From: Leptobrachium leishanense | Lineage: Eukaryota; Chordata; Amphibia; Anura; Megophryidae | Length of the DNA: 64,000 nt | Direction of reading: 5' to 3' | Assembly (NCBI GenBank): GCA_009667805.1 | Contig: CM019069.1 | Span: forward strand, 57,529,422-57,593,421 | Shown: positions 1-11,659 of the stretch, one piece after another | Layout: each line of letters opens with the position of its first letter | How positions within the stretch are numbered: position 1 is the stretch's first letter | Program-made: the position numbers and the translations under genes | Notes under the pieces: generated by a model | The model's input: only the letters and a program-made list of their open reading frames with translations | Told to the model about the DNA's origin: nothing | The model's database searches: none

Positions 1-311
1 ATTCTAAAAGTATACTGTACCAGTAAACAAATAAAATCCTTCAAAGTCAGTGTCAGAATTCTCTCTTCCTCAAGTCAAGTAGTCAACATGAGCACACTAT
101 ACTCTGAACCCGGTCAAGGGCTCCAATCCTAGCAGAAAGCATGTGAATAGCCCTGCAATCCAATATAAATGGGGCTTGCGATTTTGAACTGGCATGCTTT
201 TCAAAGTGCAAAACAGAATTTAGGTTAGAAGTATCTGGCTTTAGAGGTTAAAATGAAACCCTGGCTAGGAAACCCTCCTGTTGCCATGTAAGTACTACAT
301 GAGTGTGCCAT

Positions 312-486
312 GCCAGGGTCCAACAAGAGCACCTTGGAGAGGAAGAAACGTTTGAGAGAGTGAGCGTTCCTTCCACTTCAAGCTTTGTAGCGCTGAGCGC
401 ACAAACACATATCCTCCTATGGAGGATCGTGCTTTGTAGCCCTGCCGAACGCGAGTTGAAACGCCGGGAGGCGGGTCAGTACTAAG
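312..486. mobile_element. Degenerate Harbinger-type MITE relative
   Basis: This GC-rich block shares a palindromic core (TCCTCCTATGGAGGATCG), a GTAGCGCTGA-like segment and a GGAAGGAACG-like segment with the better preserved MITEs at 49553-49851 and 61634-61920, here in reverse orientation. Neither end carries a clean GGCT-GGGTCAG terminal repeat, so the limits are approximate and no target duplication could be assigned. It is best read as an old or internally rearranged member of that subfamily. Confidence 0.45.
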
Positions 487-1150
487 CATGCACTTTGTTT
501 TTTTTCGCACACGTGCAGATTCTTCTAATATCCCGCGACTCCTCCAATTTTAAGATTAATTTTTGTCACCAAAATCTTGCGGTGTACTCTAGTATCTACG
601 GTAGACGGCACGTTATAACCAATGAATCATATATAAGATCCCTTCATATCCGGTATACAATAGGGGAATGGAAAACACAGGATGCACAAAATAGGTAGTA
701 ATGCCCAAGGAAACATAAAGTATATATTGACTACAGCCGGTATTCGTAAATAACAAGTCCTCTCACAAAATCCTATTCTATTACCTCGGCAGTTCATGCT
801 TCCTACTTAACACCATCTAAACTAAACCATAAGGACATAACTGTAAACATAGAGCTATACTCCCAACAACAAATGTAACCAGTACCAAAATAAATCAGTC
901 ACTTAACATCAGTCCATATAAAAATTGACTACCAACCACTAAGTAGCATTCAAAAGAGACTACAATAATCCATACTGGTGTGATACGAAACCTAGCACAT
1001 TATACAGGGAACATCACGTTACCAATTCGACAAATATACACTGATCTGTTAAAAACATGCACATATAGATCATGCTTGAGCTAAAAGGGTCTTGCCTGTA
1101 CATTTCTGTAGACTAATTCTTGCCAGAACAGAAATTCTCATCTTCTTTTA
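487..1150. other. Unassigned AT-rich intronic sequence
   Basis: No ORF of note, repeat termini or RNA gene is visible. The sequence is unique-looking and AT-rich, as in most of the window outside transposon copies. Confidence 0.5.
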
Positions 1151-1169
1151 AAAGGAATATCACCTGTCC

Positions 1170-1507
1170 TATTTCCTCCTGCACTGCTAACTCATGCCTC
1201 CAAGACTTCAAGAGCAGAACCAGTCCTGTGGCATGACCTATCTCATCCTATTAGAATCTCTGCTCCTCTGCAGTCCTTCATAAAATCTCAACAAAAAAAT
1301 CTCTTCAGATTAGCATAGCACCTTCCTCATTATCCTCCACCTCACGTATCTTTATAGTCTTCATAACTTGAGTCTCCACCATAAAATTTAGCATTAGATA
1401 TTCCTAACCACCAATAAGATGGTAACAACTCCTCCGCCTCCTGATATCAACCCTTACTCCTCTAGTCTGTAAGCTCATATAAGCAGGGGCCATCCTTCAA
1501 ATGGTTA
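1170..1507 (+). mobile_element. Degenerate L2-type LINE 3' fragment
   Basis: The 3' part contains a version of the L2-tail phrase 'CTGTAAGCTCATATAAGCAG' followed by GGGCC, which recurs in the other L2 tails of this window. Upstream is a pyrimidine-rich stretch with remnants of the C-terminal reverse-transcriptase region. Frames are broken throughout. It is an old 5'-truncated copy. Confidence 0.5.
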
Positions 1508-1510
1508 CTA

Positions 1511-1645
1511 AGGGCCCTAGTCTAAAATTGGTGGAAACCTAACCAGAGCTGTTGTAAACTTACCAAATCCATACACTATAAGGACTTTGGTAAGTTTACA
1601 ACAGCTCTGGCTAAAGCCAACACCAACCTTGGAATATGGCCCTAA
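1511..1645. mobile_element. Hairpin MITE with GGGCCC termini
   Basis: An almost complete foldback. 1543-1570 and 1582-1610 are near-perfect inverted copies (CCAGAGCTGTTGTAAACTTA and its complement). The outer ends read AGGGCCCTA and ATGGCCCTA. A related partial copy lies near 11430-11530, sharing the TTTGGTAAGTTTACAAC segment. No coding capacity. The superfamily cannot be fixed because the target duplication is not clear. Confidence 0.6.
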
Positions 1646-2084
1646 ATTTGTATTAAATTTGTCAGTTGATACCCCAATTATTATTGTACAGTGCTGCGGC
1701 AATGGTTGTTGCTATATAAATGATAATACCAATAAATAAGACATACTTTTGCAGTTGCTGTCTGACACTGCACTCTGTTACAAAGTTGGTGGTCTACATT
1801 TATTCCCAGTTCCTTCTTATTCACGGAAACCTCCAACTTAATCCCCTTTAGAGTATGGAATGCTTGATTTTTTTGTTGCAAAATGCACAACCTTACATTT
1901 CATCTGGCACTTGCCAGCTCATTCTTCTAGTCTATACAAATCCATCTGCAGAGACATTATATCCGGTTCAGACTGTATAACCTTACACTACAGTTTAAAC
2001 ACATCAGCATCATTTAAACATCAATCAATAAATACATAGGGAAAATATAGCCTGGGCACTGCATACCCAGGTATTTCTTCTCAA

Positions 2085-2112
2085 AAGTGATATATATATA
2101 CACACACACAGA
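2085..2112. repeat. TA/CA microsatellite
   Basis: A short (TA)n run passes into (CA)n. Similar simple repeats occur at about 26178-26215, 42065-42137 and 43356-43400. Confidence 0.8.
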
Positions 2113-4555
2113 CACATGAAGATGTTTAGTTACATGGATGAGATGCTCCTGAGTACTGAGGAACAACAACTATTCTAAGAAAAAAGGACAGTAATGAAAC
2201 ACTTCATAGCAGAGAGATCCCTTGTTATAAAGATATTTAGAACCATATGCCTTAAGACAAAGTAGTCACGTATTATATAATATTGAATATTTTATAGGAA
2301 AAAGTGATCCATTTTATTCTTTTACAGAAATCTGTTTTAAGAAACTGCTGAAGTCGAAAAATGTCCTAAAAACTTCCACAAGGTGGAAACAAAATCATAC
2401 ACGATATTAAGTAAAAAAAACGTTCTCATTGTAAAATAATCCCTTTAAATTTATGTTATCTGTGTCCACTAGTCAAATAATGAAAGGGCACAGGTCTGCT
2501 TGTCCACACTGGATCCACAGGGCTCTTCCTAAAACAATTACTATGGTGAAACGGGTCTGGGGTAACATGACCCATGGCTACACCATGAAGACCACTCGCT
2601 GCTCTGTCCACTCTTGGTTTAATGAAGAACACATGGGCCTTGCCAAATGAAAATATGCAGGGGATGTGGCTGGAAGACCGGCTGAGTGGTGTCTGGTGGT
2701 ACTCTGTTAGAACCGATAAATACTGCCTTAGTGCAAAATAAGATATCGTTGACGCTTTGAGATCACGTTTATTCTGAGTCATGAGTATACTTTTTCCTAC
2801 CACAAATTTTCTTTTATTAAGAGAAAAAAAAGCCAATATTTATGCTGGCTTTCCATTTCATTAGTCAAAAGAGATTTTTTTGGAGAAGAAAGGTTCTCGT
2901 GTTGCACAAACATGTAGTTTCTCCCATTGCACTAGAGGATAGGAATGCTCATAACCGAAATGTTGGTTTCTAGCCTCGATCCAAAAAAAACGTCTGAGGT
3001 TTTCAGGAGGGTAACATAGTGAAAACCCAAACATCCTGAACTCTGAATTATCCTCCTCATTAAAATCCACTGCACCTTTTTTCTTTAGATGAATGTGTAA
3101 TGCCTTTGGGAAGGGAATAATAAATACGTTGCAAAAAAAAAAACCACAACCAAGGGCCCATATGCCCATATTTTTCCTTCTTGTTTGGAACGCTGACAAA
3201 TTAAAAACACATCATGGTCAGCAGACTTAATGATTTATCGAGTACTACTCACATGCAGGAAACGTAATGAGTTGCAAAATGATGGCTTGAAAAACAGTCC
3301 TGAAAGTACCTGGTTATTACATGCCATATGTAATTAAAGTTTTGGCATACCACAGTCGGGTTCTAATGATATAGATCGTTTAAACCATGACCAGCCTTCT
3401 CATGATGAGATGATGGATCAAGTTGTGGTGGTTTTTTTTCTCTTTTGTTGTCTTATGATTTTTTTTGCCAGTTTGTCCACGTTGGCCCTCTATGATATGC
3501 CAATATACAGTGATTTTTTTTAAAAAAAAAAATCAGATCGCCTACATGTTGTGGTAAACAAAGCTTGAAATATCGTCTGTTCTAAAGATGTTGCCACTAC
3601 TGGTCTGACTGGTAATGAGTACTAGCAGGAGGCTTGTTATGGAGGTTCTCCAAAACCACTGAGTTTGTGCAACTGTGAGACTTATTCCATGTTCCGATGC
3701 CAAAGCACGTGCATAATCCAGATCCAACTTTGTTTCAGTGGTTTAACAGCATGGAACGATTTATTTTTTTCCCCGGTTTATTAAAATATATAAAAAGCTT
3801 GAAGAGGTCTCATTCAATCAATAATTTCAACACCTTAAAGAGGGGAAAGTGTGCGAACTTCTTTGGGTGCCTTCGGTGAACTGTCGTGGTTTCTAGAAGG
3901 CTGGTGAACGCAACGGGAGACCAGAGAACGAGATATATGTGAAAGTAATATGATTACATAACGGAGGGAATTGTCAAAGGATTCCTCTTGAGAACTCTCG
4001 TTAATGGAAAGAGATGAATATGATCTAGCTGTAGGGTTAGATGTCAAATGTTGCATGTTCAGGTAGGAGTGTACGCCAACTGGAACGCGATGATTAGTAT
4101 TCGAGGCTTGTTCGAAGTACGTTGGATTGCTTAGCAACTCGCTGGTGTGTCTGACCTCTGTTCACGTAACTTACTGAGTCTCAACATGCCTTGTTGGTTA
4201 AAAGTTTAGAGAAAAGACATCTCATACTAGAAACTCATTTACCCAGAGGAGGCGAAATCAATCTATTTGCAACAAACTGTGTTCTTGTTCAAATCCCAAT
4301 AATTGTCCATAAATGCTCTTCTGTGTTAAGGCTTCACTGCCTGTTTTATATGGTTTTGATGACTTTTCCGTTTATGACAGATGTACAAAATACAGATGTC
4401 AATGTTACCGGGGGGGGTTGTGTTTAACAGATTTATATTCAGGGCCTGTAACCATAGCGATATCCCCTGTACCAAGTCAGTTAAAGTTTGCCAGAACCAA
4501 TGGATCGTTAGGGCTGAAGAAAAAAAAAAAAAAAGAGGACCAACCAGGGGACTGG
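2113..4555. other. Unassigned intronic sequence
   Basis: Unique-looking AT-rich sequence with several homopolymer runs. ORFs of 112-126 codons on the minus strand (2456-3199) resemble no protein I recognise and lack splice context or codon bias. Nothing else is supportable. Confidence 0.45.
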
Positions 4556-4560
4556 GTAAC

Positions 4561-4590
4561 GTTTCAACTCGCAATGAGTCTTTAGCATGC
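4561..4590 (-). other. Stem-GAAACG repeat motif (hammerhead-like relic)
   Basis: On the minus strand this reads a short stem (ACTC, loop ATTGC, GAGT) directly followed by TGAAACG. The arrangement matches stem II plus the GAAA core strand of hammerhead ribozymes, but the CUGANGA strand expected before the stem has decayed. A sister copy lies at 46826-46850. Confidence 0.35.
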
Positions 4591-4639
4591 CTAAAGCTCC
4601 ATGTAAAATCAGTACATATATATCCCCACCACAACTCTA

Positions 4640-4865
4640 CTCTTTCCTCCACCCTCGACAAGCTAGCATCCTCAAAACCCTGGTCAATAAGGTGACAAAG
4701 CTTGCAACCCTGGCACAACAAATTGATCCGGTATCTCCAAAGATGTTCTCAAACTGTTGAATGCTACTGGAGAAAGACCCACTTCCACTCAGACTTTCTT
4801 CACTATAAATTTAAGCTCTGGTCCTATAGTTCTGCCCTCTTTCTAGCCAAGCAGTTCCCTCCATT
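4640..4865 (+). mobile_element. L2-type LINE internal fragment (linker before RT)
   Basis: The plus-strand translation around 4740-4860 carries a Cys-Ser-Gln-Thr-Val-Glu segment, then WRKTH, HSDFLHYKFKLWSYSSAL and LAKQF. This resembles the conserved segment just before the reverse transcriptase of L2-clade LINEs. It is a short piece with stop codons on either side. The next L2 piece (4957-5670) lies on the opposite strand, so the two are separate insertions. Confidence 0.6.
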
Positions 4866-4956
4866 GTTACCTGTGTGTATGAGAAAGAGCAAACACCACC
4901 CTATAACTAGGTGGCACTCAAGGTACATCACTCTCCACCACCCTATAGATCACACA

Positions 4957-5670
4957 GCAGCTATTTTATTATTCCTTATTTATAAAGCGCCAGCATATTC
5001 CGCAGCGCTGAACAATGGGCACAATATAGACAGGGTTACAATACATTGAACAACATTTTGACAAACCAGTACAGTAGGAAACTAAGGCCCTATTCCTGTG
5101 GGAACTTACAATCTAGAAGGGTTGGGGGGTGAAACCAGAAGGAGAGGGCTGCAAGGTGAGAGTGATGGACTGGTGACAAGAGTGATGAACTAGTGAGAGT
5201 GATGGACTGGTTGCGCCAGTGAGGTGTATTAGTGAGTCGGGTGGTAGACTTCCCTTAATAGGAATGTCTTAAGGGAGCGTTTAAAGGAAGGGAAATTTGG
5301 GGAAAGTCTGACAGTATGAGGGAGAGCGTTCCAGAGTATGGGGGCTGCGCGTGAGAAATCCTGTAGTCTATCTTTGGAAGAGGTGATGCGGGGAGAAGCT
5401 AGGCGCAGGTCACTGTTTGACCTTAGGGAGCGGGCTGGGGTGTATTTGGTGATTAGTGAGGACAGGTAGTGGGGAGCTGAGTTAGTGAGGGTTTTGTAGG
5501 ACAGGATAAGGATTTTGAATTTAATTTTGCAGTGGATGGGGAGCCAGTGAAGGGATTCACAGAGAGGAGCGGCAGAGACAGAGCGGCGGGTGAGGTGGAT
5601 GAGCCTGGCAGAGGCATTCAGAATGGATTGCTTGGGGGAGAAGCAGGACAGAGGGAGGCTATCAAAAAGA
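4957..5670 (-). mobile_element. L2-type LINE 3' end, 5'-truncated
   Basis: An open minus-strand frame (within 5229-5768) encodes the C-terminal end of an L2-clade reverse transcriptase. Landmarks in order are ASARLIHLTRR, SLHWLPI, KFKILILSYKTL, APHYLSSLI, SFKRSLKTFLL. The 3' untranslated part runs to 4957 and holds the phrase 'AGCGCTGCGGAATATGCTGG' followed by CGCTTTATAAATA, the standard tail of such elements. The rest of the element (endonuclease and RT palm) is missing, so the copy is dead on arrival. Confidence 0.85.
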
Positions 5671-5770
5671 GTACACCAAGTATCTATCCCTCGAGTTTTA
5701 TACCTTGCCCCATTATAGGAGTAGGGTACTGGGATGTAAGAGCCTACCAGGGAGTCATGAGGGGTCATTT

Positions 5771-6945
5771 ACACAGAATCCCACAGACCCAGAGCAACAG
5801 CGGCCCATGCAAGATCGATCAGATGGTGACACAAAGCCAGTGCTGGGCCAGACAGTATTTTGTTTGATCTCCTTGCCGTCCCATGCAGCCTTAATAATGC
5901 CATTCAAAAAACCGACAGCGGACCTCCATAGTTAGCCCCACTTCTTGAGCATTGCAGCTTCCCCAGTTTGTCTAATGTGCTTGTCTAATTTTTTTTCTTC
6001 ATCCATAATAAAACACGAGTTAACCTGTGCAAATAATCTTCGACATTATTTCCTTGATTCATACAGAATTTTAGTTAATATCCGATGTGAGAAAAAGACA
6101 AACACTCACAGTTCACAAAGGTCTTTTATACATCAACAATAAATATCACTTTTATTTACATATAGTAGATAAAATGTATCCTAAAGACATATCTAAATTC
6201 GATTTTCTAAAAGGCTTTCTTTAATTCCGATTTCCAGTGCCACAGTTTAAACTGAAAGCACCTTTCAAAGCAAAAAATAATGACACAAACCAATATTCCG
6301 TTCGGATTTCTGCTCGCATGAGCCATATTTGGACGACTGAATGCAAAACCACAAAGTCTGCATAATGGCTGCACACAACATTTAACAATGGGGAAATGTT
6401 AGCTGCCCTATTTGCCACTTAGAAAGCACTTTTCATTGTAATGAGAACTCTGAGAACAATCATTTAACAAAATACAGTCAGCCACGTTAAGAAGGGGGAA
6501 AAAATTACCAGCATACTGTGAAAAAGGAATTTAAAGTTCTAATTATATGGAAATTTGACATTTTAAAAACTTGGGTGGATAAGTCTGCTTGTATGACTTT
6601 TTCCAAAAAGTAATGTCCATAAACGTTTTCATTTTATAGATCCATTATAATGTACTTTTGCTTGCACCAAAATTTTTTGTACTTTTTATCATTGTTACGC
6701 ACGCATAATGGCCACATAGCAATAGTCCAGAAGTCAAAGTAAACTGGATCAGAGATTTTGCTTCTGAGAACTCACACTATGATGGGAAACCATATAAATA
6801 TGAATAACCAGGAATTGTGGGTTTTTAAACTTGAGCTCATTACCGTGGGATAAAGGGATAAAGTGTCCACTAAGTCATTGCTCATGAGATACATGACACA
6901 TTGACCGCAGGAATTTTATCTTTAAAACCTTAACCAATGGTTCTT
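5771..6945. other. Unassigned intronic sequence
   Basis: AT-rich and unique-looking. No repeat termini, splice-flanked ORF or RNA gene recognised. Confidence 0.45.
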
Positions 6946-6949
6946 AATA

Positions 6950-7425
6950 AATGGCTTTAATCCGATTGCACGATACAGGCCAAAATTGGAACAGCAATGT
7001 ATTTCCAATCCTTAGAAGAACAAGGTCTATCGACAGACAAAGAACTGAAGAACCTTTCGGGACAAAAGGACGGGGTATAAAAAGAGTTCTACAAATTCCA
7101 TGGTCAGACAAGGTGACCAATTGCCAAGCTCTAGAACGTATAAAGCTAGATACATCACTGGAACCAAAAAGGAAAAAATATATATTTCGCAAATTAAGGC
7201 TTGCATTTTTTGCCCAGGTCATGCTATCAGCCTCTCTGGATATGGATATTATGCTCAGAATACTAAGAATAAGTGGAAAGAGAAAACCTGGCCACACGTT
7301 GTTTGGATACGATGCAAGCAGATACCAGCCAGAACAATAATCAGTTGAAATAAGGACCGAAAAGCATGGAGATAGTTGACTCGGAATAACCGTGAGTCGG
7401 ACACGACTTAAAGTATAGAAGAAGA
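6950..7425 (+). mobile_element. RTE/BovB-type LINE 3' end (decayed)
   Basis: The plus-strand frame 6951-7340 shows the C-terminal landmarks of RTE-clade reverse transcriptases: KRVLQIPWSDKVTN, then a degraded 'FGHVMR'-like segment (AFFAQVMLSASLDMDIML), then GKRKPGHT. After a frame change, KDRKAW appears near 7355. The 3' tail has CGTGAGTCGGACACGACTTA, the phrase typical of RTE/BovB tails. Stops and frameshifts show it is an old 5'-truncated copy. Confidence 0.75.
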
Positions 7426-7429
7426 GGCT

Positions 7430-8400
7430 AAGAGTCCAACATGAGAATCAAATCCAAAACAGAAAAATAAGCTACATAAAGTCAACATCAAAATCAGAGA
7501 AAGCAAAAGACCACAGATAAAAAAGGGAAACTAAGGTTAGGTCATAGTGTGTTATTTAAGACCATGAGCAGTGAAGTCAGAGGCAGCCTGTAGAGGGTGA
7601 CCATTTGACCCAAGAACCACTCTCATAAATGGACATACACATGAAGTCTTTTGAGTGACAATAGAAGCCGGCTGTAGCTGGTCGTCATAGCAGGTTGTAA
7701 ATGTGGGACTAAAACACAAAGGTCAACTTTGTCGAGTCAAAAACTTATGAATTGCCTACTGTGCAAGCATTAGATGGGTGAAAGGAAGCCTATGACATCA
7801 TGCCCTCTATATAATTTAAGCTATGGGGCATAGTTCAATACTGACCCTAAATCACCTCGCATTAAAAGTACGTGCAGTGGACGAAGCAATGGTTTGTTGA
7901 GCGCAGAATGAGCTTGTGTCTGTCGTCCATCACAATATCATGTGTCGAGGAAAAAACATTGAATTAGCGCGATATAGTCCAATAAATTTGTGAAAGATCC
8001 GTATACACATTCAGAGAAAGGCAATGGAGAAATAACCGATAAATAAACAAATGAGATGTCAGAAAGAAAGGGTAGACCACTAAAAATGTCAGGAAGAAAA
8101 ACAGCTGGCATAAAATTAATTCCTGGCCATACACAAACATTTATGGATCCCGACTGACTGCCACTGGATTGAGTTACGATTGGAACAATATCAACAGAAA
8201 CATGATTATTTTTAATATACTAAGTTCAAAATGTGGGCATTTTGTACTATGTTTGCTAATTAAATAAGGCACAGCCTTCAACTAAATATTACAGAGGTGT
8301 TAATTGTTTACCCCATCCCAATTTTTTTTGGATGCAATCAACATTTGTTGTACTTTAATACTTCAATATTTCTAAAGCAACAAGTCACATTTTGTGCCAG
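7430..8400. other. Unassigned intronic sequence
   Basis: A-rich at its start, otherwise unique-looking. No supported feature. Confidence 0.4.
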
Positions 8401-8417
8401 TTTACAACACAAAGCAT
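8401..8417. repeat. Left copy of 17-bp target duplication
   Basis: TTTACAACACAAAGCAT occurs here and again at 10874-10890, flanking the palindromic insertion. The two copies are identical over exactly 17 bp and the adjoining bases differ on both sides. Confidence 0.85.
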
Positions 8418-9214
8418 GAAATGGAATAGGGGTTGCTCCAGTGGCGCAAGAGAAATTGGTGTGCGTTAATACAGCAATATAAAAATATTCTGGAAAACAG
8501 TTGAAATGCACAGTCTAAGACAGACCAATGATAAAGTGCTATCTTAAAGTGAACACTAGAAAAGTGCAGAATGCAATCAAAAGTGCATATAGTGCAAAGG
8601 ACAGCTAAAACGTTGTGCACGTCAGAAGCGTACTGTGAAAAAGTGCTACGATTTCAAATAAAGTGAATCTTGAAATTCATAAAAACAATTCATAAAAATT
8701 CCATAAAAACACGTACTTTGTGCAAAGTGCATATATCATGTGCAATTCAATGGCACAAATAATGATAGTCCAAAATAGTGCAAATGTCTAAAAAGACAGT
8801 CTATTCGTGAGTGAAAAAAAGGCTCGTTTATGTATGACTCTCACTCTTTACGTCCATGTATGGAAATCCTTGGAAGGAAGGGGAAACGAATCTTATCCTT
8901 GATGTCCTAGTGGGTCCAACAGTCTAGTGAATTCCACATTCTCGGAAAAAGAGAGAGGGGGAAAAATAGTGCAATACTGTCTGGATATATTGATCGTGGG
9001 AATGTGCGAAAAAATGAACACTTACACTTTCCAGAGCCTATGTAGTCCAGGCTCTGGTTTGAAGTGCACTGGGCCAAATATAGAGTGGCCTCTTCCCTTC
9101 TTTTTACCTTCTTTTTAGTGCTCTTGTTCACCTCAAATATAGAGAGACAAGGTGCTCATAGCGCAACTTGAGTGGTAAATAAGTGTATATAGTAGAGAAG
9201 AGTTGGTCTCACTC

Positions 9215-9416
9215 TTTTAGCACTTATAGAACGTATCCATCGAATTATTTCCGGGTTTGCGGGTCTATGTTGATGGAACGCATGGGTCAAAAGCACTTCC
9301 GAGTTCGCAAGGTCAATTGACCTTGCGAACCCGGAAGTGCTTTTGACCCATGCGTTCCATCAACATAGAAATAATTCCGGAAATAATTCGATGGATACGT
9401 TCTATAAGTGCTAAAA
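9215..9416. repeat. Nested 202-bp palindrome
   Basis: The left half runs from TTTTAGCACTTATAGAACG to the centre at about 9316, and the right half mirrors it out to CTAAAA. Differences are few (for example GAGTTCGC against GAACCCGG near the middle). It lies in the loop of the larger inverted repeat. Confidence 0.85.
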
Positions 9417-9707
9417 TCCACTTCCACCATAATAGATTCATTAACTATTTAACCTAATCCACAGTACCAGTATTCTGCTTCTATTTTCGATATGCACTGA
9501 TGCCACGATTGTGTTACATGGCTGGAACGCATATCTTCCATGCTGGAACGCACCGCCATATTAGTTAGGACACACCTATCATGTGACCGGGAGATCTGTG
9601 AACCCGGAAGCAAGTGGCTAGACATGTTTCAAATTAAAATTCATTGTATCTATAAAAAGAAAGACCTGTGGAATGTTCTGATTGCCCCTTTTTTCTCTGA
9701 TTATGGA

Positions 9708-9735
9708 CTGATGAAGGCACGTGAGCTGCTGAAAC
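9708..9735 (+). ncRNA. Hammerhead-ribozyme-like core motif
   Basis: CTGATGA (9708-9714) is followed by a short imperfect stem (AGGCA / TGCT) and GAAAC (9731-9735). This is the order of the two conserved core strands and stem II of a hammerhead ribozyme. AATAAA follows about 50 bp downstream. I could not find a convincing stem III and cleavage site next to it, so activity is not claimed. Hammerhead motifs are known to be abundant in amphibian repeats. Confidence 0.35.
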
Positions 9736-10873
9736 GCGTATCCACCACTCTCTCTTCCCCCCCCATTTTAGACTTTTTTCAATAAACCACGTTTTTTAAA
9801 CCTATCAAAATCGTGGATTTGCTGTTTCTTGGTCTACATTGTACCTCACCCCTTTTTTTCCACCTATCTACTTGAGCCAGTAGAAGACCGCTAAAGAGGT
9901 GATAGTGCCCACCGATCAAGGAGCACTACACGCTATTAAGTCGAGCCTGGAACAAGGCTCCAACATTGGTGAGTGAGACCAACTCTTCTCTACTATATGC
10001 ACTTATTTACCACTCAAGTTGCGCTATGAGCACCTTGTCTCTCTATATTTGAGGTGAACAAGAGCACTAAAAAGAAGGTAAAAAGAAGGGAAGAGGCCAC
10101 TCTATATTTGGCCCAGTGCACTTCAAACCAGAGCCTGGACTACATAGGCTCTGGAAAGTGTAAGTGTTTATTTCTTCGCACATTCCCACGATCAATATAT
10201 CCATACAGTATTGCACTATTTTTCTCCCGCTCTCTTTTTCCGAGAATGTGGAATTCACTAGACTGTTGGACCCACTAGGACATCAAGGATAAGATTCGTT
10301 TCTCCTTCCTTCCAAGGATTTCCATACATGGACGTAAAGAGTGAGAGGCATACATAAACGAGCCTTTTTTTCACTCACGAATAGACTGTCTTTTTAGACA
10401 TTTGCACTATTTTGGACTATCATTATTTGTGCCATTGAATTGCACAGGATATATGCACTTTGCACAAAGTACGTGTTTTTATGGAATTTTTATGAATTGT
10501 TTTTATGAATTTCAAGATTCACTTTATTTGAAATCGTAGCACTTTTTCACAGTACGCTTCTGACGTGCACAACGTTTTAGCTGTCCTTTGCACTATATGC
10601 ACTTTTGATTGCATTCTGCACTTTTCTAGTGTTCACTTTAAGATAGCACTTTATCATTGGTCTGTTTTAGACTGTGCATTTCAACGGTTTTCCAGAATAT
10701 TTTTATATTACTGTATTAACGCACACCAATTTCTCTTGCGCCACTGGAGCAACCCCTATTCCATTTCGTATCTTCAACACATTTCTGTCGAGGTTTTGTG
10801 TCTCTCCCAGTAGGCTGCATACATATCTAAACCACCCTCTATACTCTAGCGCCTCCTCCGTACTACATTTTCA

Positions 10874-10890
10874 TTTACAACACAAAGCAT
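10874..10890. repeat. Right copy of 17-bp target duplication
   Basis: Identical to 8401-8417. Confidence 0.85.
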
Positions 10891-11149
10891 ATCTGTCATG
10901 TCCAGTGCACTAGCATGCTTAATATATTTTAACGAATTTCTTTAAACTTTCAGATTTATGCTTCTAGTTGTAATACACAATATATGGATATCTGAAAGCA
11001 CATTATGAGCAGCTAACCGGTAACCGTACAGGTGCATGGAGGGGACTGCCATGGTCTGTGCACATGGAATGGATTACGGAGATGTCAACTAGGCTAAACA
11101 AACAGAAAACCTGAACACAGCCACATATTCTCTTCTATTCAACACTTCT

Positions 11150-11290
11150 ACTCCACCTTCACCTCTGTCACCCCACTCCTCTAAGATTGTAAGCTCCCTT
11201 GAGCAGAGTCCTCGTTTCCCTCATTGTTTTGTTAATATTTTTGTCTTGCTCATTGTAAAGGGCTGCGGAATACACTATTTTAAAGTAACT
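11150..11290 (+). mobile_element. L2-type LINE 3' tail
   Basis: Contains 'CTAAGATTGTAAGCTCCCTT', GAGCAGAGTCCTC and 'TGTAAAGGGCTGCGGAATAC', the 3'-UTR phrases of L2-type elements. Only the tail is present. Confidence 0.65.
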
Positions 11291-11429
11291 AAGTCTAGTT
11301 AAACCTAACTACGTGAGGTTTCTGTTTTGATCTATAAGACTGAATAATGAACGTTTTACATTTTATTTTGTAAAAAATAGATGTGAATTAATCTTTGACT
11401 ATTTCAATCTCGATGTAAATTTAGTAACT

Positions 11430-11530
11430 CCATAAGACGTTAATGGCTTTGGTAAGTTTACAACCGCTGTGGTTAAGTTTACGACAGATCTTTTTACGTT
11501 TACACCATCGTTGGAAGAGGGCCCCTTGTG
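11430..11530. mobile_element. Fragment of the GGGCCC hairpin MITE family
   Basis: Shares GGCTTTGGTAAGTTTACAAC and the GTTGGAAGAGGGCCC end with the element at 1511-1645. The inverted-repeat structure is degraded. Confidence 0.5.
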
Positions 11531-11659
11531 TTTTACAGCTAGGCTTTCTGTTCTTTTGTCTCTTTGCTTTGTAACCTGATATCAATGCTCTTCCCCAGTA
11601 CAGAACAACAGACAACTCTGCTTACTGTGCACAGTCTTCTGCTTACGGTGCCCCGTCGC

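Larger units (their letters stand above)
8418..10873. mobile_element. 2.46-kb insertion built as a large inverted repeat
   Basis: The insertion lies between perfect 17-bp direct repeats, which suggests target-primed or staggered integration with a long duplication. Its arms, about 8418-9214 and 9975-10767, are near-identical inverted copies of some 795 bp. Between them sit a second near-perfect palindrome (9215-9416, centred on CAATTG) and about 560 bp of single-copy sequence. The latter holds a CTGATGA...GAAACGCGT motif and AATAAA at 9781. About 105 bp at the right end lie outside the arms. The small ORFs seen twice (72-82 codons) are simply the two arms read in opposite directions, with no recognisable domain. 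The superfamily is not identified. Confidence 0.8.

Noticed and set aside
2456..3199. Minus-strand ORFs of 126 and 112 codons
   Set aside because: On the PARD3B strand, so checked as possible downstream exons, but they show no match to the PARD3B C-terminus and no suitable splice sites.
8402..10913. Duplicate small ORFs (72-82 codons) in opposite orientation
   Set aside because: They are the two arms of the inverted repeat, not a gene pair; no domain or conservation evidence.
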